32,209 nt of DNA from Acidimicrobiaceae bacterium. Its GTDB lineage: Bacteria > Actinomycetota > Acidimicrobiia > Acidimicrobiales > Ilumatobacteraceae. Below are positions 1 to 7,713 of this stretch, piece after piece. The stretch lies in NCBI GenBank assembly GCA_020637295.1, contig JACJWF010000023.1:1-32209 (forward strand). Direction: 5' to 3'. The notes under the pieces are model-generated. The model saw nothing but the letters and a program-made list of their open reading frames with translations. It was not told the DNA's origin and did no database searches. Made by a program: the position numbers and the translations under genes. How positions within the stretch are numbered: the first letter of the stretch is position 1; each line of letters starts with the position of its first letter.

Positions 1-336
1 CAGGTCCGCCGCGGCAGCGCCATCCCCCGCATCGGCCCCGGCCGCCAGCCACGGCGCGCCGGCGGCCAGTGCCTCGCACACCGCGGCGTCGAGGGCCGCG
101 ACGTCGGTCCAGCCGCCCGGCCCGGCCGTCAGCTCCAGGTAGCCCGGCCCGGCCACGACAGCCGCCACCGCGCCGCTCACGATCAATTCCCCCAGCGGCG
201 ACGACACGTCCGACGCCGGAACCACCCGGCGCGGCCCGGCCACCACTGGCTCGTGCACCACCCACCGCAACACACCCGGGTCGGCAGTGCGCTGCACGTG
301 CGCGACGACGGGGCCGGTGGCGTCAGGTGACGGCAT
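1..336 (-). CDS. NifU/Nfu N-terminal-like domain protein (partial, runs off left edge)
   Basis: The frame starts at an ATG at 336 and stays open for 112 codons to the window edge, so the C-terminus is missing. After about 15 residues the protein fits the Nfu N-terminal domain, a small alpha/beta module found on Fe-S scaffold proteins. It opens VQRTADPGVLRW, like the usual QTxxTPNPxTLKF, then has a 'SSPLGELI' helix, a 'VAAVVAGPGYLELT' strand pair (the GVxxVFxGxDFVTVT position) and a 'WTDVAALDAAVCEAL' helix. I see no CxxC cluster-binding pair in the visible part. Its start overlaps the end of feoB by 14 bp, so translation is probably coupled to the ferrous-iron transporter. A role in moving imported iron toward Fe-S assembly is inference. 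Whether a catalytic or cluster-binding domain follows cannot be seen. Confidence 0.7.
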   Translation of the reverse strand, partial: MPSPDATGPVVAHVQRTADPGVLRWVVHEPVVAGPRRVVPASDVSSPLGELIVSGAVAAVVAGPGYLELTAGPGGWTDVAALDAAVCEALAAGAPWLAAGADAGDGAAAADL

Positions 337-2221
337 GCACCACCACCCTTGCGATCAGTGCGCCCGCGTACGCCAGCACGAACATCGATCCGAACGCGAT
401 CGCCGGCCACTTCCACGAGTTGGTCTCCCGCCGCAGCACGGCGACCGTGGAGAAGCACTGCAGCGCGTAGACGAAGAACACCAGGATCGCCGCCACCGTG
501 GCAGCGTCGTAGACCTTGCTGCCGTCGTCGTTGCGCAGTTCGTGCAGGCGGGCGGGCAGCGAGTTCTCGCTCTCTGCTGCGGTGCTGAGTGCCAGCGTGG
601 TCACGAACACCTCACGGGCGGCGAGGCTGCCGATGACGGCCACGTTGGTTCGCCACTCGAAGCCGAGCGGGCTGAAAACCGTCTCCATCCCCTTGCCCAT
701 CTCGCCGGCCACGGAGTGTTCCAGCTTCCACGAGTCGCGCTGCACGGTGTCCAGCCCCTGCGGCGGCGTGCCGAACGAGATGTTGAGCATCAGCCACAGC
801 ACCAGCGAGCTGGCCAGGATGACCGTGCCGGCCTTGCGGATGAACGACCACGCGCCGTCCCACGTCTGCAACAGCACGGCCCGCAGCGTGGGCCGGCGGT
901 ACGGCGGCAACTCCATGATCACCGGTGCTGCGGAGCCCGAGAGGGCGAACATGTTCAGCACGCCGGCGTAGACCAGCCCGCTCACCGCGCCCAGCACGTA
1001 CAGCCCGAACAGCGCCAGACCCTGGGTGCGAACCGGCCCGAGCACCTGCTGGTTGGGCACGAACGCGGAGATCAGCAACGTGAAGACGGGCAGCCGGGCG
1101 GAGCACGTCATCAGCGGGGCGGCCATCATCGTGGCGATGCGGCGCCGCTCGCTGGGGATGGTGCGGGTGCTCATGATGCCGGGGATGGCGCAGGCGAACG
1201 ACGACAGCATCGACACGAAGCTGCGTCCCTCCAACCCGAACCGACCCATCAACCGGTCGGCCAGGAATGCAGCGCGGGCGAGATAGCCCACCTTCTCCAG
1301 CACGGTGAGGATCAGGAACAGCAGGGTGATCTGCGGCAGGAACACCAGCACCCCACCCACGCCGGCCACCACTCCGTCACCGAGCAGTTCGCCCAGCCAG
1401 CCGGACAGGTGGTCCTTCAGCAGTGCGGACAGCGAGTTGAACGCGCTGTCCAGCCCGTCGATCAGGGGCGCGGCGAGCGTGAAGATGGCCTGGAAGAACG
1501 TCAGCATCACGGCCACGAACACCAGCACGCCCCACACCGGGTGCAGCAGCACGGCGTCGACGCGCCGGGTGCGCCGGTCACGCCCCGGTGGGCGATACGC
1601 CGAGCGGAGCACCGATGCCACCCACGCCGACCGCCGGCCGCTTTCCGCCGGCGGCGGCAGCACCGGGCTGGTCCACCCTTCGGGGTTGCCGAGCAGGTTG
1701 CGCACGTCGTCCAACCCGATGCCCCGGTGGCCGATGACACCCACCACCGGCACGCCGATGGCGGCGGCGAGCAACTCCAGGTCCAGCGACCCGCCGCGCA
1801 CGGCCAACTCGTCGGTCATCGTGACGATCAGCGACGTGGGCAGGCCGAGGCGCAGCACGTCGGCCATGAACAGCAGCGAGCGCTCCAGGGTCGCCGCGTC
1901 GGCCACCACGGCGATGGCATCCGGCCGGTCCACCCCGGGAATCTCGCCCCGCAGGGCGTCGGCCACGATCTGCTCGTCCGGGCTGATGGCATCCAGCCCG
2001 TACGTGCCGGGCAGGTCCACCAGCGTCACGGGCCGGCCGCCGAGGTCCACCCGGCCCTCGCGCCGGCTGACGGTCACACCCGGATAGTTGGCCGTCTTGG
2101 CCCGCAGCCCGGTGAGCGCGTTGAACAGCGTCGTCTTGCCGGCGTTGGGGCTGCCGACGAACGCGACGTGCAGCGTGCCGGTGGCGATCGAGCCGGTGGC
2201 CTCTGGCTCACAGTGCGACAT
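323..2221 (-). CDS. feoB: Ferrous iron transporter FeoB
   Basis: Membrane GTPase for Fe(II) uptake, 632 residues from an ATG at 2221. The N-terminal G domain shows G1 GSPNAGKT (23-30), the G2 region TANYPGVTV (43-51) and G3 DLPG (69-72). The G4 position reads TMTD (134-137) where NxxD is usual. The membrane part has the two FeoB gate-like segments, including a motif with CSARLPVF, and several strongly hydrophobic helices. A longer frame extends upstream, but that part is the feoA region read out of frame. The MSHCEP start places the G1 loop at the usual distance from the N-terminus. The gene overlaps feoA by 14 bp and the NifU-like gene by 14 bp, so all three probably form one iron-regulated transcript. 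No FeoC is visible. Confidence 0.95.
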   Translation of the reverse strand: MSHCEPEATGSIATGTLHVAFVGSPNAGKTTLFNALTGLRAKTANYPGVTVSRREGRVDLGGRPVTLVDLPGTYGLDAISPDEQIVADALRGEIPGVDRPDAIAVVADAATLERSLLFMADVLRLGLPTSLIVTMTDELAVRGGSLDLELLAAAIGVPVVGVIGHRGIGLDDVRNLLGNPEGWTSPVLPPPAESGRRSAWVASVLRSAYRPPGRDRRTRRVDAVLLHPVWGVLVFVAVMLTFFQAIFTLAAPLIDGLDSAFNSLSALLKDHLSGWLGELLGDGVVAGVGGVLVFLPQITLLFLILTVLEKVGYLARAAFLADRLMGRFGLEGRSFVSMLSSFACAIPGIMSTRTIPSERRRIATMMAAPLMTCSARLPVFTLLISAFVPNQQVLGPVRTQGLALFGLYVLGAVSGLVYAGVLNMFALSGSAAPVIMELPPYRRPTLRAVLLQTWDGAWSFIRKAGTVILASSLVLWLMLNISFGTPPQGLDTVQRDSWKLEHSVAGEMGKGMETVFSPLGFEWRTNVAVIGSLAAREVFVTTLALSTAAESENSLPARLHELRNDDGSKVYDAATVAAILVFFVYALQCFSTVAVLRRETNSWKWPAIAFGSMFVLAYAGALIARVVVHAVT

Positions 2222-2498
2222 AGGCCCCCTCGGCGGCGTCGCCCACTGCCACCTGCACCAGCAGGGCGTCCACCCGGCGGACTGCAAGGCGCGCCCGGCG
2301 TACCTCGTACACGGTGGGGTCGCCCAGCGGCGCCCGGCGCTCCACCGTGACCTCCGTGCCGGCCACGATCCCCAGGTCCTCCAGACGGCGGCCCTGGCCG
2401 TGCGGGCCGGGCTGCACCTCCACCACCGTGACCACGGCGCCCACGGGTGCATCGCAGAGCGCCATCACGCCGTCGACGACCCTCCGGGACGATTTCAC
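2208..2498 (-). CDS. feoA: FeoA-like SH3-domain protein
   Basis: A small cytosolic partner of FeoB with the SH3-like fold, 96 residues if the GTG at 2498 is used. The core DAPVGAVVTVVEV...LEDLGIVAGTEVTVERRAPLGDPTVYEV is typical: an opening strand, the conserved L-x-x-LG[IL] turn with the following T-V-x-V strand, and a PLGDP loop. It overlaps feoB by 14 bp. The start is uncertain. GTG 2498 lies 8 nt below a -10-like TAGGCT, which fits leaderless translation. An internal ATG at 2465 would give 85 residues, with a GGAGGG about 14 nt upstream. FeoA is thought to modulate FeoB transport; its exact action is not settled for the family. Confidence 0.88.
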   Translation of the reverse strand: MKSSRRVVDGVMALCDAPVGAVVTVVEVQPGPHGQGRRLEDLGIVAGTEVTVERRAPLGDPTVYEVRRARLAVRRVDALLVQVAVGDAAEGAYVAL

Positions 2499-2518
2499 GT
2501 TAGGTGAGCCTAAGCCGC
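2499..2518 (-). promoter_or_regulatory. feoA promoter with IdeR/DtxR-like iron box
   Basis: The plus strand reads TTAGGTGAGCCTAAG from 2500. This is a perfect inverted repeat TTAGG-N4-CCTAA that matches the left half and centre of the DtxR/IdeR consensus (TWAGGTWAGSCTWACCTWA); the right half (2514-2518) does not match. On the minus strand the same bases hold a -10-like TAGGCT (2512-2507), 8 nt before the GTG start. A repressor bound here would cover the -10 of feoA. The match is by eye and the regulator is not in the window. Confidence 0.6.
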
Positions 2519-2596
2519 TGCGTCACTGCCGACACATTCAGCGGGACAGCCACCCTTCCGTCACCCGCACCCACTGCGACCTGCCACGATCGCGGC

Positions 2597-3619
2597 ATGG
2601 ACCTCCATGACGTCCCGACGCCGGCGCTCGTCGTCGACCACGAACTGCTCAGCCGCAACCTGGAGGCGATGGCCGCGGCACGCCCGGGTGCTGCACTGCG
2701 CCCGCACGTGAAGGCCCACAAGTGCACCGCCCTCGCTGCCGCCCAGGCAGCGCACGGTCACGGCACCTTCACCTGCGCGACCACCCGGGAGGTGATCGGC
2801 ATGGCGGCCGCGGGGCTGGGCTACGACCTGCTGCTGGCCAACGAGGTGCTCGATGTGCACCGCCTGCAGGAGATGGCGGCCGTCTGCCGCGACCACGGGG
2901 CCCACGTGACGGTGGCCGTCGACAGTGCAGAGACCGTGGACGCTGCGGCAGCCGCCGGTATCACCCGGGTGCTGGTGGACGTGAACGTGGGGCTGCCCCG
3001 CTGCGGCTGCGCCCCCGACCACGCCGGGCGCATCGCCGACCTGGCCCGGCGCGCTGCCATGACCGTCCGTGGGGTGATGGGCTACGAGGGCCACCTGATG
3101 ATGGTGCTCGACCGGGCGGAGCGCCAGGCGAAGGTGGACGACGCGATGGACCGGCTGCTGGCGGCACATGACGTGGTGGGTGGCGACGTGGTCAGCGCCG
3201 GCGGCACCGGCACGTACGACCTCCACCATCGGGTGGGCGAGGTCCAGGCCGGCAGCTACGCCCTGATGGACACCGACTACTCCCGCCTCGGCCTCCCCTT
3301 CGTGCAGGCCTGCTGGTTGATCGGCACCGTCGTCAGCGCCAACTCGAAGTACGCGGTTGCCGACGTGGGGCTGAAGGCGATGGCCACCGACCACGGCAAT
3401 CCCACGGTGGAACTGCTGGACGGCCCCGGCGCCGACGTGTGGTTCCTCAGCGACGAACACGTCACCTTCACCCCGCACACGGGGGTGGCCGACGTGGGCC
3501 AGCGGGTGCGGGTGACGCCCTCGCACATCGATCCCACGGTGGCCAAGCACGACACGATCTGGGTGGTCAACGGCCACGAGGTGGTGGACCGCTGGCCGGT
3601 GGACCTGCGCGGTTGGTGA
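2597..3619 (+). CDS. D-threonine aldolase-like PLP enzyme (alanine racemase fold type III)
   Basis: 340 residues from an ATG at 2597; the frame is open further upstream, but that part looks non-coding. The N-terminus VPTPALVVD leads into RPHVKAHK (36-42), whose first lysine (K39) is the probable PLP Schiff base. The C-terminal beta domain carries DEHVTF and then PSHID (308-312). In this family an H-x-[CD] pair binds the metal. D-serine dehydratases usually have H-x-C and D-threonine aldolases H-x-D, so H310/D312 points to aldolase-type chemistry, cleaving D-3-hydroxy amino acids to glycine and an aldehyde. Substrate is not shown by sequence. The gene is divergent from feoA and convergent with rdgB, 6 bp from its stop. 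Confidence 0.8.
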   Translation: MDLHDVPTPALVVDHELLSRNLEAMAAARPGAALRPHVKAHKCTALAAAQAAHGHGTFTCATTREVIGMAAAGLGYDLLLANEVLDVHRLQEMAAVCRDHGAHVTVAVDSAETVDAAAAAGITRVLVDVNVGLPRCGCAPDHAGRIADLARRAAMTVRGVMGYEGHLMMVLDRAERQAKVDDAMDRLLAAHDVVGGDVVSAGGTGTYDLHHRVGEVQAGSYALMDTDYSRLGLPFVQACWLIGTVVSANSKYAVADVGLKAMATDHGNPTVELLDGPGADVWFLSDEHVTFTPHTGVADVGQRVRVTPSHIDPTVAKHDTIWVVNGHEVVDRWPVDLRGW

Positions 3620-3625
3620 CCGGCC

Positions 3626-4234
3626 TCAGCCGTCCGGCTCGGCGGCCCGCCGGCGCAACGCGTCCACCAGCGCGGCGAACGCCCGGCCGCGGTGGGAGAC
3701 CGCGTTCTTCTCCTCTTCGGACATCTCGCTGAACGTGCGCCCGCGACCCTCCAGGGGCATGAACACCGGGTCGTACCCGAAGCCGCGCTCGCCCCGCTCG
3801 GCCGTGGCGATCATGCCCTCGCACACGCCCTGCACGGCGATCTCGCTGCCGTCCGGGTAGACCACCAGCGCCACCGTGCGGAACCGTGCCGCACGGTTGG
3901 CCACGCCGTCCAACTGGCACAGCAGCTTGGCCCGGTTCTCCGCGTACGTGGCCGTGGGGCCGGCGTAGTAGGCGGTGTCCACGCCGGGCAGGCCGTCGAG
4001 GGCGTCCACGAACAGGCCGGTGTCGTCGGCCACTGCGGGCATACCGGTGGCGGCGCAGATGGCGGCGGCCTTCAGCCGGGCGTTGCCCTCCAGCGAGCCG
4101 GCGTCCTCCACCACGTCGCCCACGTCGGCGGGGCGGGGCACGATCTCCACCAGGCCGTCCAGCAGGGCGGCGATCTCGGCCATCTTGTGCGGGTTGGCGG
4201 TGGCGCTGACCAGCCGTGGCAGGGCGGCGGTCAT
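3626..4234 (-). CDS. rdgB: Non-canonical purine NTP pyrophosphatase (RdgB/HAM1)
   Basis: 202 residues, the usual length. It hydrolyses dITP, ITP and XTP to monophosphates so that deaminated purines are not put into DNA or RNA. Visible family motifs are SATANPHKMAEI near the N-terminus (the T/SxNxxK motif), VADDTGLFVDALDGLPG in the middle, GFGYDPVFMP, and SHRGRA near the C-terminus. Its start codon overlaps the rph stop by 4 bp (ATGA). It is the last gene of a murI-rph-rdgB operon, the same order as in mycobacteria. Confidence 0.95.
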   Translation of the reverse strand: MTAALPRLVSATANPHKMAEIAALLDGLVEIVPRPADVGDVVEDAGSLEGNARLKAAAICAATGMPAVADDTGLFVDALDGLPGVDTAYYAGPTATYAENRAKLLCQLDGVANRAARFRTVALVVYPDGSEIAVQGVCEGMIATAERGERGFGYDPVFMPLEGRGRTFSEMSEEEKNAVSHRGRAFAALVDALRRRAAEPDG

Positions 4235-4989
4235 CGGCCCGGCGTCCTCGGCGGCGGCGGGTCGGCCACCAGGGCCGCCTGCAGGTCGATGATCTCGGAC
4301 AGGCCCTTCGTGGCCAGGCCGAGCAGCGCATCCAGCTCGCTGCGGCTGAACGCCTGGCCCTCGGCGGTGCCCTGCACCTCCACGAACCGCGGCTCCTCGC
4401 CCGGCGCCCCGAGCACCACCACGTTCATGTCCACCTCGGCTGTGGAGTCCTCCACGTAGGGCAGGTCCAGCACCGGCTGGCCGCCGACGATTCCGACGCT
4501 GATCGCCGCGCAGTAGGAGTGCAGCGGATGACGGCTGATGGCCTTGTTCTGCACCAGCCGGGTGAGCGCGTCGTGGAGGGCGAGGTAGCCGCCGCAGATG
4601 CTGGCGGTACGGGTGCCGCCGTCAGCCTGGAGCACGTCGCAGTCCACGATCACCTGCCGCTCCCCCAGCAGCTTCATGTCGCAGGCGGCGCGCAGGGAGC
4701 GGCCGATGAGCCGCTGGATCTCCACGGTGCGGCCGCTCTGCTTGCCCTTCGCGGCCTCGCGGTCGATGCGCTCGGGCGAGGCTCCCGGCAGCATCGAGTA
4801 CTCAGCGGTCACCCAGCCCTTGCCCGAGTTGCGCATCCAGCGGGGCACGTCCTCGTCGATGCTGGCCGTGCACAGCACCCGGGTCTTGCCGAACGTCACC
4901 AGCACGCTGCCGGCCGCCATCTCGGTGTAGTCGCGCTCGAACGTGATCGGGCGGAGCTGGTCTGCGGTGCGGCCGTCAGGGCGGGGCAT
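4231..4989 (-). CDS. rph: Ribonuclease PH
   Basis: Phosphorolytic 3'-to-5' exoribonuclease that trims tRNA 3' ends, 252 residues. Typical blocks are RPDGRTADQLRPI at the start, VLVTFGKTRVLC, the RWMRNSGKGWVTAEYSMLP stretch, and QRLIGRSLRA with the phosphate-binding arginine region. IVDCDVLQADGGTRTASI and VDMNVV are also in place. The ATG at 4989 has a GGAGGA ribosome site 7 nt upstream. The gene lies 36 bp downstream of murI and overlaps rdgB by 4 bp. The proline/arginine-rich tail after residue 240 is extra sequence with no assigned role. Confidence 0.96.
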   Translation of the reverse strand: MPRPDGRTADQLRPITFERDYTEMAAGSVLVTFGKTRVLCTASIDEDVPRWMRNSGKGWVTAEYSMLPGASPERIDREAAKGKQSGRTVEIQRLIGRSLRAACDMKLLGERQVIVDCDVLQADGGTRTASICGGYLALHDALTRLVQNKAISRHPLHSYCAAISVGIVGGQPVLDLPYVEDSTAEVDMNVVVLGAPGEEPRFVEVQGTAEGQAFSRSELDALLGLATKGLSEIIDLQAALVADPPPPRTPGR

Positions 4990-5025
4990 GGTGGGGTCCT
5001 CCGGGGATGGGATGGGGCGAATGGG

Positions 5026-5829
5026 TCAGTTGGGGTGCCACTGCAGGGCACCGCGCAGCTCGGGGCCGAGCAGGCGGCCACCGAGATCGGCGAACCAGGA
5101 GATGTCGCCGCTGGACAGGAAGCGGTGCTCGGCCACCTCGCCGCCGGGGGCGCGCAGCAGGCCCAGCCGGGCCAGCTCGTCGCGGGCGACGAACGCGGTC
5201 TCGTCCGCGCTGCTCACCAGCACCACGTCGGGGCCCATGACCTCGCCGATCACGCGGGCGAGGTACGGGTAATGGGTGCAGCCGAGCAGCAGGCTGTCCA
5301 CCCCGGCGTCCTTCACCGGCGCCAGCAGCCGCTCGGCGAGGATGGTGACCTCCTCGCCGTGGGTCTGGCCGCGCTCCACGAACTCCACGAAGCCGGGGCA
5401 GGCGGCAGCGGTGAGCTGCACGTCGGCCCCCGTGGCGGCCACGGCCCGGTCGTAGGCGCCCGAGCCGATGGTGCCGACCGTGCCGATGACGCCCACGTGC
5501 CCGCTGCGGGTGGCCCGCACCAGCGCGTCGGCGCCCGGCTCCACCACGTCGATCACGGGCACCGGCAACTCGGCCTTCAGATCGTCGAGTGCGGCGGCCG
5601 ACGCCGTGTTGCACGCCACCACCACGGCCTTGACGTCGAAGTCCTTCACCAGGCTCCAGGCGATCTGGCGGGCGAACTCGCGCACTTCCTCCTGCGGCCG
5701 GGGGCCGTAGGGGTAGCGGCCGGTGTCGCCGATGTAGACGAGGTGCTCGTCGGGCAGCAGATCGATCAGGGCGCGAGCGACGGTGAGCCCACCGAAGCCA
5801 CTGTCGAACATCCCGATCGGGCGATCCAT
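5026..5829 (-). CDS. murI: Glutamate racemase
   Basis: Makes D-glutamate for peptidoglycan by cofactor-independent racemisation with two cysteines. The protein has 267 residues from an ATG at 5829. FDSGFGGL (8-14) supplies the conserved Asp/Ser near the active site. C73 in VVACNTASA and C184 in LLGCTHYPYL are the two catalytic cysteines, and DTGRYPYG is also conserved. The frame is open upstream, but the MDRPIGMFDSG start is the family start. A -10-like TAGCCT lies 7 nt before it, so the message is probably leaderless. It heads the murI-rph-rdgB operon. Confidence 0.96.
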   Translation of the reverse strand: MDRPIGMFDSGFGGLTVARALIDLLPDEHLVYIGDTGRYPYGPRPQEEVREFARQIAWSLVKDFDVKAVVVACNTASAAALDDLKAELPVPVIDVVEPGADALVRATRSGHVGVIGTVGTIGSGAYDRAVAATGADVQLTAAACPGFVEFVERGQTHGEEVTILAERLLAPVKDAGVDSLLLGCTHYPYLARVIGEVMGPDVVLVSSADETAFVARDELARLGLLRAPGGEVAEHRFLSSGDISWFADLGGRLLGPELRGALQWHPN

Positions 5830-5842
5830 CGGGTCAAGGCTA
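5830..5842 (-). promoter_or_regulatory. murI -10 element, probable leaderless start
   Basis: The minus strand reads TAGCCT (5842-5837), then 7 nt, then the murI ATG. A TANNNT hexamer at this distance puts transcription start at or near the A of ATG. No Shine-Dalgarno sequence is present. Confidence 0.5.
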
Positions 5843-5867
5843 ACGGTGACGGCGGCGTCCGTCCGGG

Positions 5868-6578
5868 CTACCCGGAGATGACGAAGGCGATGGTGTAGGC
5901 GATGGAGTTGGTGGCGATGTGGGCGAGGATCGTGGCCAGCACGCTGTGTGCCCGGTAGCGGATCCAGCACCACCACAGCCCGGCCAGGGTGGTGCCGGCC
6001 ACTCCGAAGACCACGGTGGCCACCGTGCCGGCCGGCCCATGGCCGAAGATCTTGGCGACGGCCTCGTTGTCCTCGTTGAGGTTGATCGCCGGCAGCACGT
6101 GCCACACGCCGAACAGCACCGACGCGGCCACCGACCCGCGCAGCACGCCCCAGCGGACCGCGAACAGCGCGGGTAGCACCCCGCGGAACGCCACCTCCTC
6201 CAGCAGGGCCGTGCCCAAGGGGATGCGGATGAAGGCGTGGTACACCCAGGTGGCCGTGTCGCCGTCCACCCGGCGGTCTTGGTAGAGGTCGTGGAAGGCC
6301 GGCATGGCGACCGCCACCAGCAGCAGCACCAGCGTGATGGTGAACAGCGACACGCCCCACAGCGCGCCCCGCCGCCACTCCCCCAGGCCCATCGTGGGCA
6401 GTGCGATCACCCGCCGGGCCAGCACCACGATGGCCACCGCGACGGCGACGTTCCAGGGGATGTAGATCCACCCCGGCAGCACCCGGTTGGTGAGCACGTT
6501 GGCGGCAGCGAGGACTGCGACCACCGCAGCAACCACCGTCGCCCACGGCGTACGCTCAGCGCGTGCAACGACCGCCAC
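5868..6578 (-). CDS. CPBP-family intramembrane glutamic protease (CAAX/Abi-like)
   Basis: Integral membrane protein with the CPBP signature: motif 1 EEVAFRG (E127/E128), motif 2 FGVWH with H160, and motif 3 ILAHIATNS with H220. It has about six to eight hydrophobic helices and 236 residues from a GTG at 6578. The frame could start at 6626, but that would overlap the divergent acyltransferase start. The GTG at 6578 lies 6 nt below a -10-like TACGCT. It is 38 bp upstream of murI and probably co-transcribed. In M. tuberculosis an unrelated intramembrane protease gene (rhomboid, Rv1337, from memory) also precedes murI. The substrate is unknown. Confidence 0.85.
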   Translation of the reverse strand: MAVVARAERTPWATVVAAVVAVLAAANVLTNRVLPGWIYIPWNVAVAVAIVVLARRVIALPTMGLGEWRRGALWGVSLFTITLVLLLVAVAMPAFHDLYQDRRVDGDTATWVYHAFIRIPLGTALLEEVAFRGVLPALFAVRWGVLRGSVAASVLFGVWHVLPAINLNEDNEAVAKIFGHGPAGTVATVVFGVAGTTLAGLWWCWIRYRAHSVLATILAHIATNSIAYTIAFVISG

Positions 6579-6590
6579 GAGCCGAGCGTA
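6579..6590 (-). promoter_or_regulatory. -10 element for the CPBP protease gene
   Basis: The minus strand reads TACGCT (6590-6585), six bases before the GTG at 6578. This supports the short start and a leaderless transcript. Confidence 0.45.
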
Positions 6591-6594
6591 CCCC

Positions 6595-7707
6595 GTGACT
6601 TCAGACCCTCCGCAGGAGCGCGACACCTACATTGACTTCCTCCGGGCGTTCAGCCTGCTCGTCGTGGTGGCCTGGCACTGGGTGTTCACGATCGTGATCT
6701 GGAAAGACGACGGCCCGCACGCCACCAACCCCATCGGGTTCACCACCGGCCTGTGGGCGGCCACCTGGCTGCTGCAGGTGATGCCCCTGTTCTTCTACGT
6801 TGGCGGCTACTCCCACCTGGTGGCGTGGGAGCGCGCCCGCAGCCGCGGCGAGCGGCTGGGCAGTTTCGTGTGGAAGCGGATCACTCGGCTGGCCGTGCCG
6901 GCGCTGATCCTCCTGGCGGTGTGGGTGACGCTCGGGGTGATCCTCGGCAATGTGTTCAACGCCGAGTGGGCCGGGCGGGCCGTACTGCTGGTGGTCAGCC
7001 CACTGTGGTTCATGGCCGTGTACCTGGTGCTGGTGGCGTTGCTGCCGATCTTCCTGTGGCTGCACCGCCGATGGGACACCATCGTGCTCGTCTGGCTCGG
7101 TGCGGCCGCCGGCGCGGTGGACATCCTCCGCTTCCGGTACGGGTACGAGTGGCTGGGCCTGGTCAACATGATCACGGTGTGGGGGCTGTGCCACCAGCTC
7201 GGGTTCTTCTACGACCGGCTGGTGCACGCCGCCCGCCGCACGGACTGGACCCTGCTGTGGGCCGGGCTGGCGGGCCTGGCCGGGCTGGTGTTCTCCGGCC
7301 TGTACCCGGGGTCGATGGTCGGCGTGCCCGGCGAACGTTCGAACATGGCGCCGCCGACGCTGTGCATCGTGGCGCTCGTGCTGTTCCAGGCCGGTGTGGC
7401 CGAGGCCATGCGTCCGGCGATGCAGCGCCGGCTGGAACGCCCACGCTGGCAGCGGGCGAACGAGACCATCAACCGGTTCTCCATGCCCCTGTTCCTGTTC
7501 CACACCACGGGGATGGCGCTGGAACGGGCGGCCCGCTACGCGCTGGCCGGGGAGGAGAACGAGGCCCGCGAACCCACGCTGGGCTGGTGGCTGTACCGGC
7601 CGCTGGCGTTCGTGGGCCCGCTGCTGTTCACCCTGCCCGTGATCTTCCTGTTCGGCCGGCGGTGGGTCCGCTCCGGCCGCCGCGCGTCCGCCACCTCCGC
7701 GGCCTGA
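6595..7707 (+). CDS. Acyltransferase 3 family membrane protein
   Basis: About ten hydrophobic helices and an N-terminal RDTYIDFLRAFSLLVVVAWHW block. The conserved arginine and histidine of that block are the usual active-site residues of the AT3 (OatA/NolL-like) family, which moves acyl groups onto extracellular sugars or lipids. MPLFFYVGGYS is the second family motif. From the GTG at 6595 the protein has 370 residues. The frame is open about 100 bases upstream, but that region overlaps the divergent CPBP gene and reads as low-complexity Ala/Thr. The DMT permease gene starts 6 bp after the stop, so the two may act together. The acceptor is unknown. Confidence 0.83.
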   Translation: MTSDPPQERDTYIDFLRAFSLLVVVAWHWVFTIVIWKDDGPHATNPIGFTTGLWAATWLLQVMPLFFYVGGYSHLVAWERARSRGERLGSFVWKRITRLAVPALILLAVWVTLGVILGNVFNAEWAGRAVLLVVSPLWFMAVYLVLVALLPIFLWLHRRWDTIVLVWLGAAAGAVDILRFRYGYEWLGLVNMITVWGLCHQLGFFYDRLVHAARRTDWTLLWAGLAGLAGLVFSGLYPGSMVGVPGERSNMAPPTLCIVALVLFQAGVAEAMRPAMQRRLERPRWQRANETINRFSMPLFLFHTTGMALERAARYALAGEENEAREPTLGWWLYRPLAFVGPLLFTLPVIFLFGRRWVRSGRRASATSAA

Positions 7708-7713
7708 GCCACC

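Noticed and set aside
287..2350. Long open frame on the plus strand across feoB
   Set aside because: It is the reverse complement of feoB, rich in His/Gln/Arg with no family motifs; GC-rich DNA gives such shadow frames.
4216..5898. 560-codon plus-strand frame over rph and murI
   Set aside because: Antisense to two well-recognised genes; composition (His, Val, Ala, Gly) is typical of a shadow.
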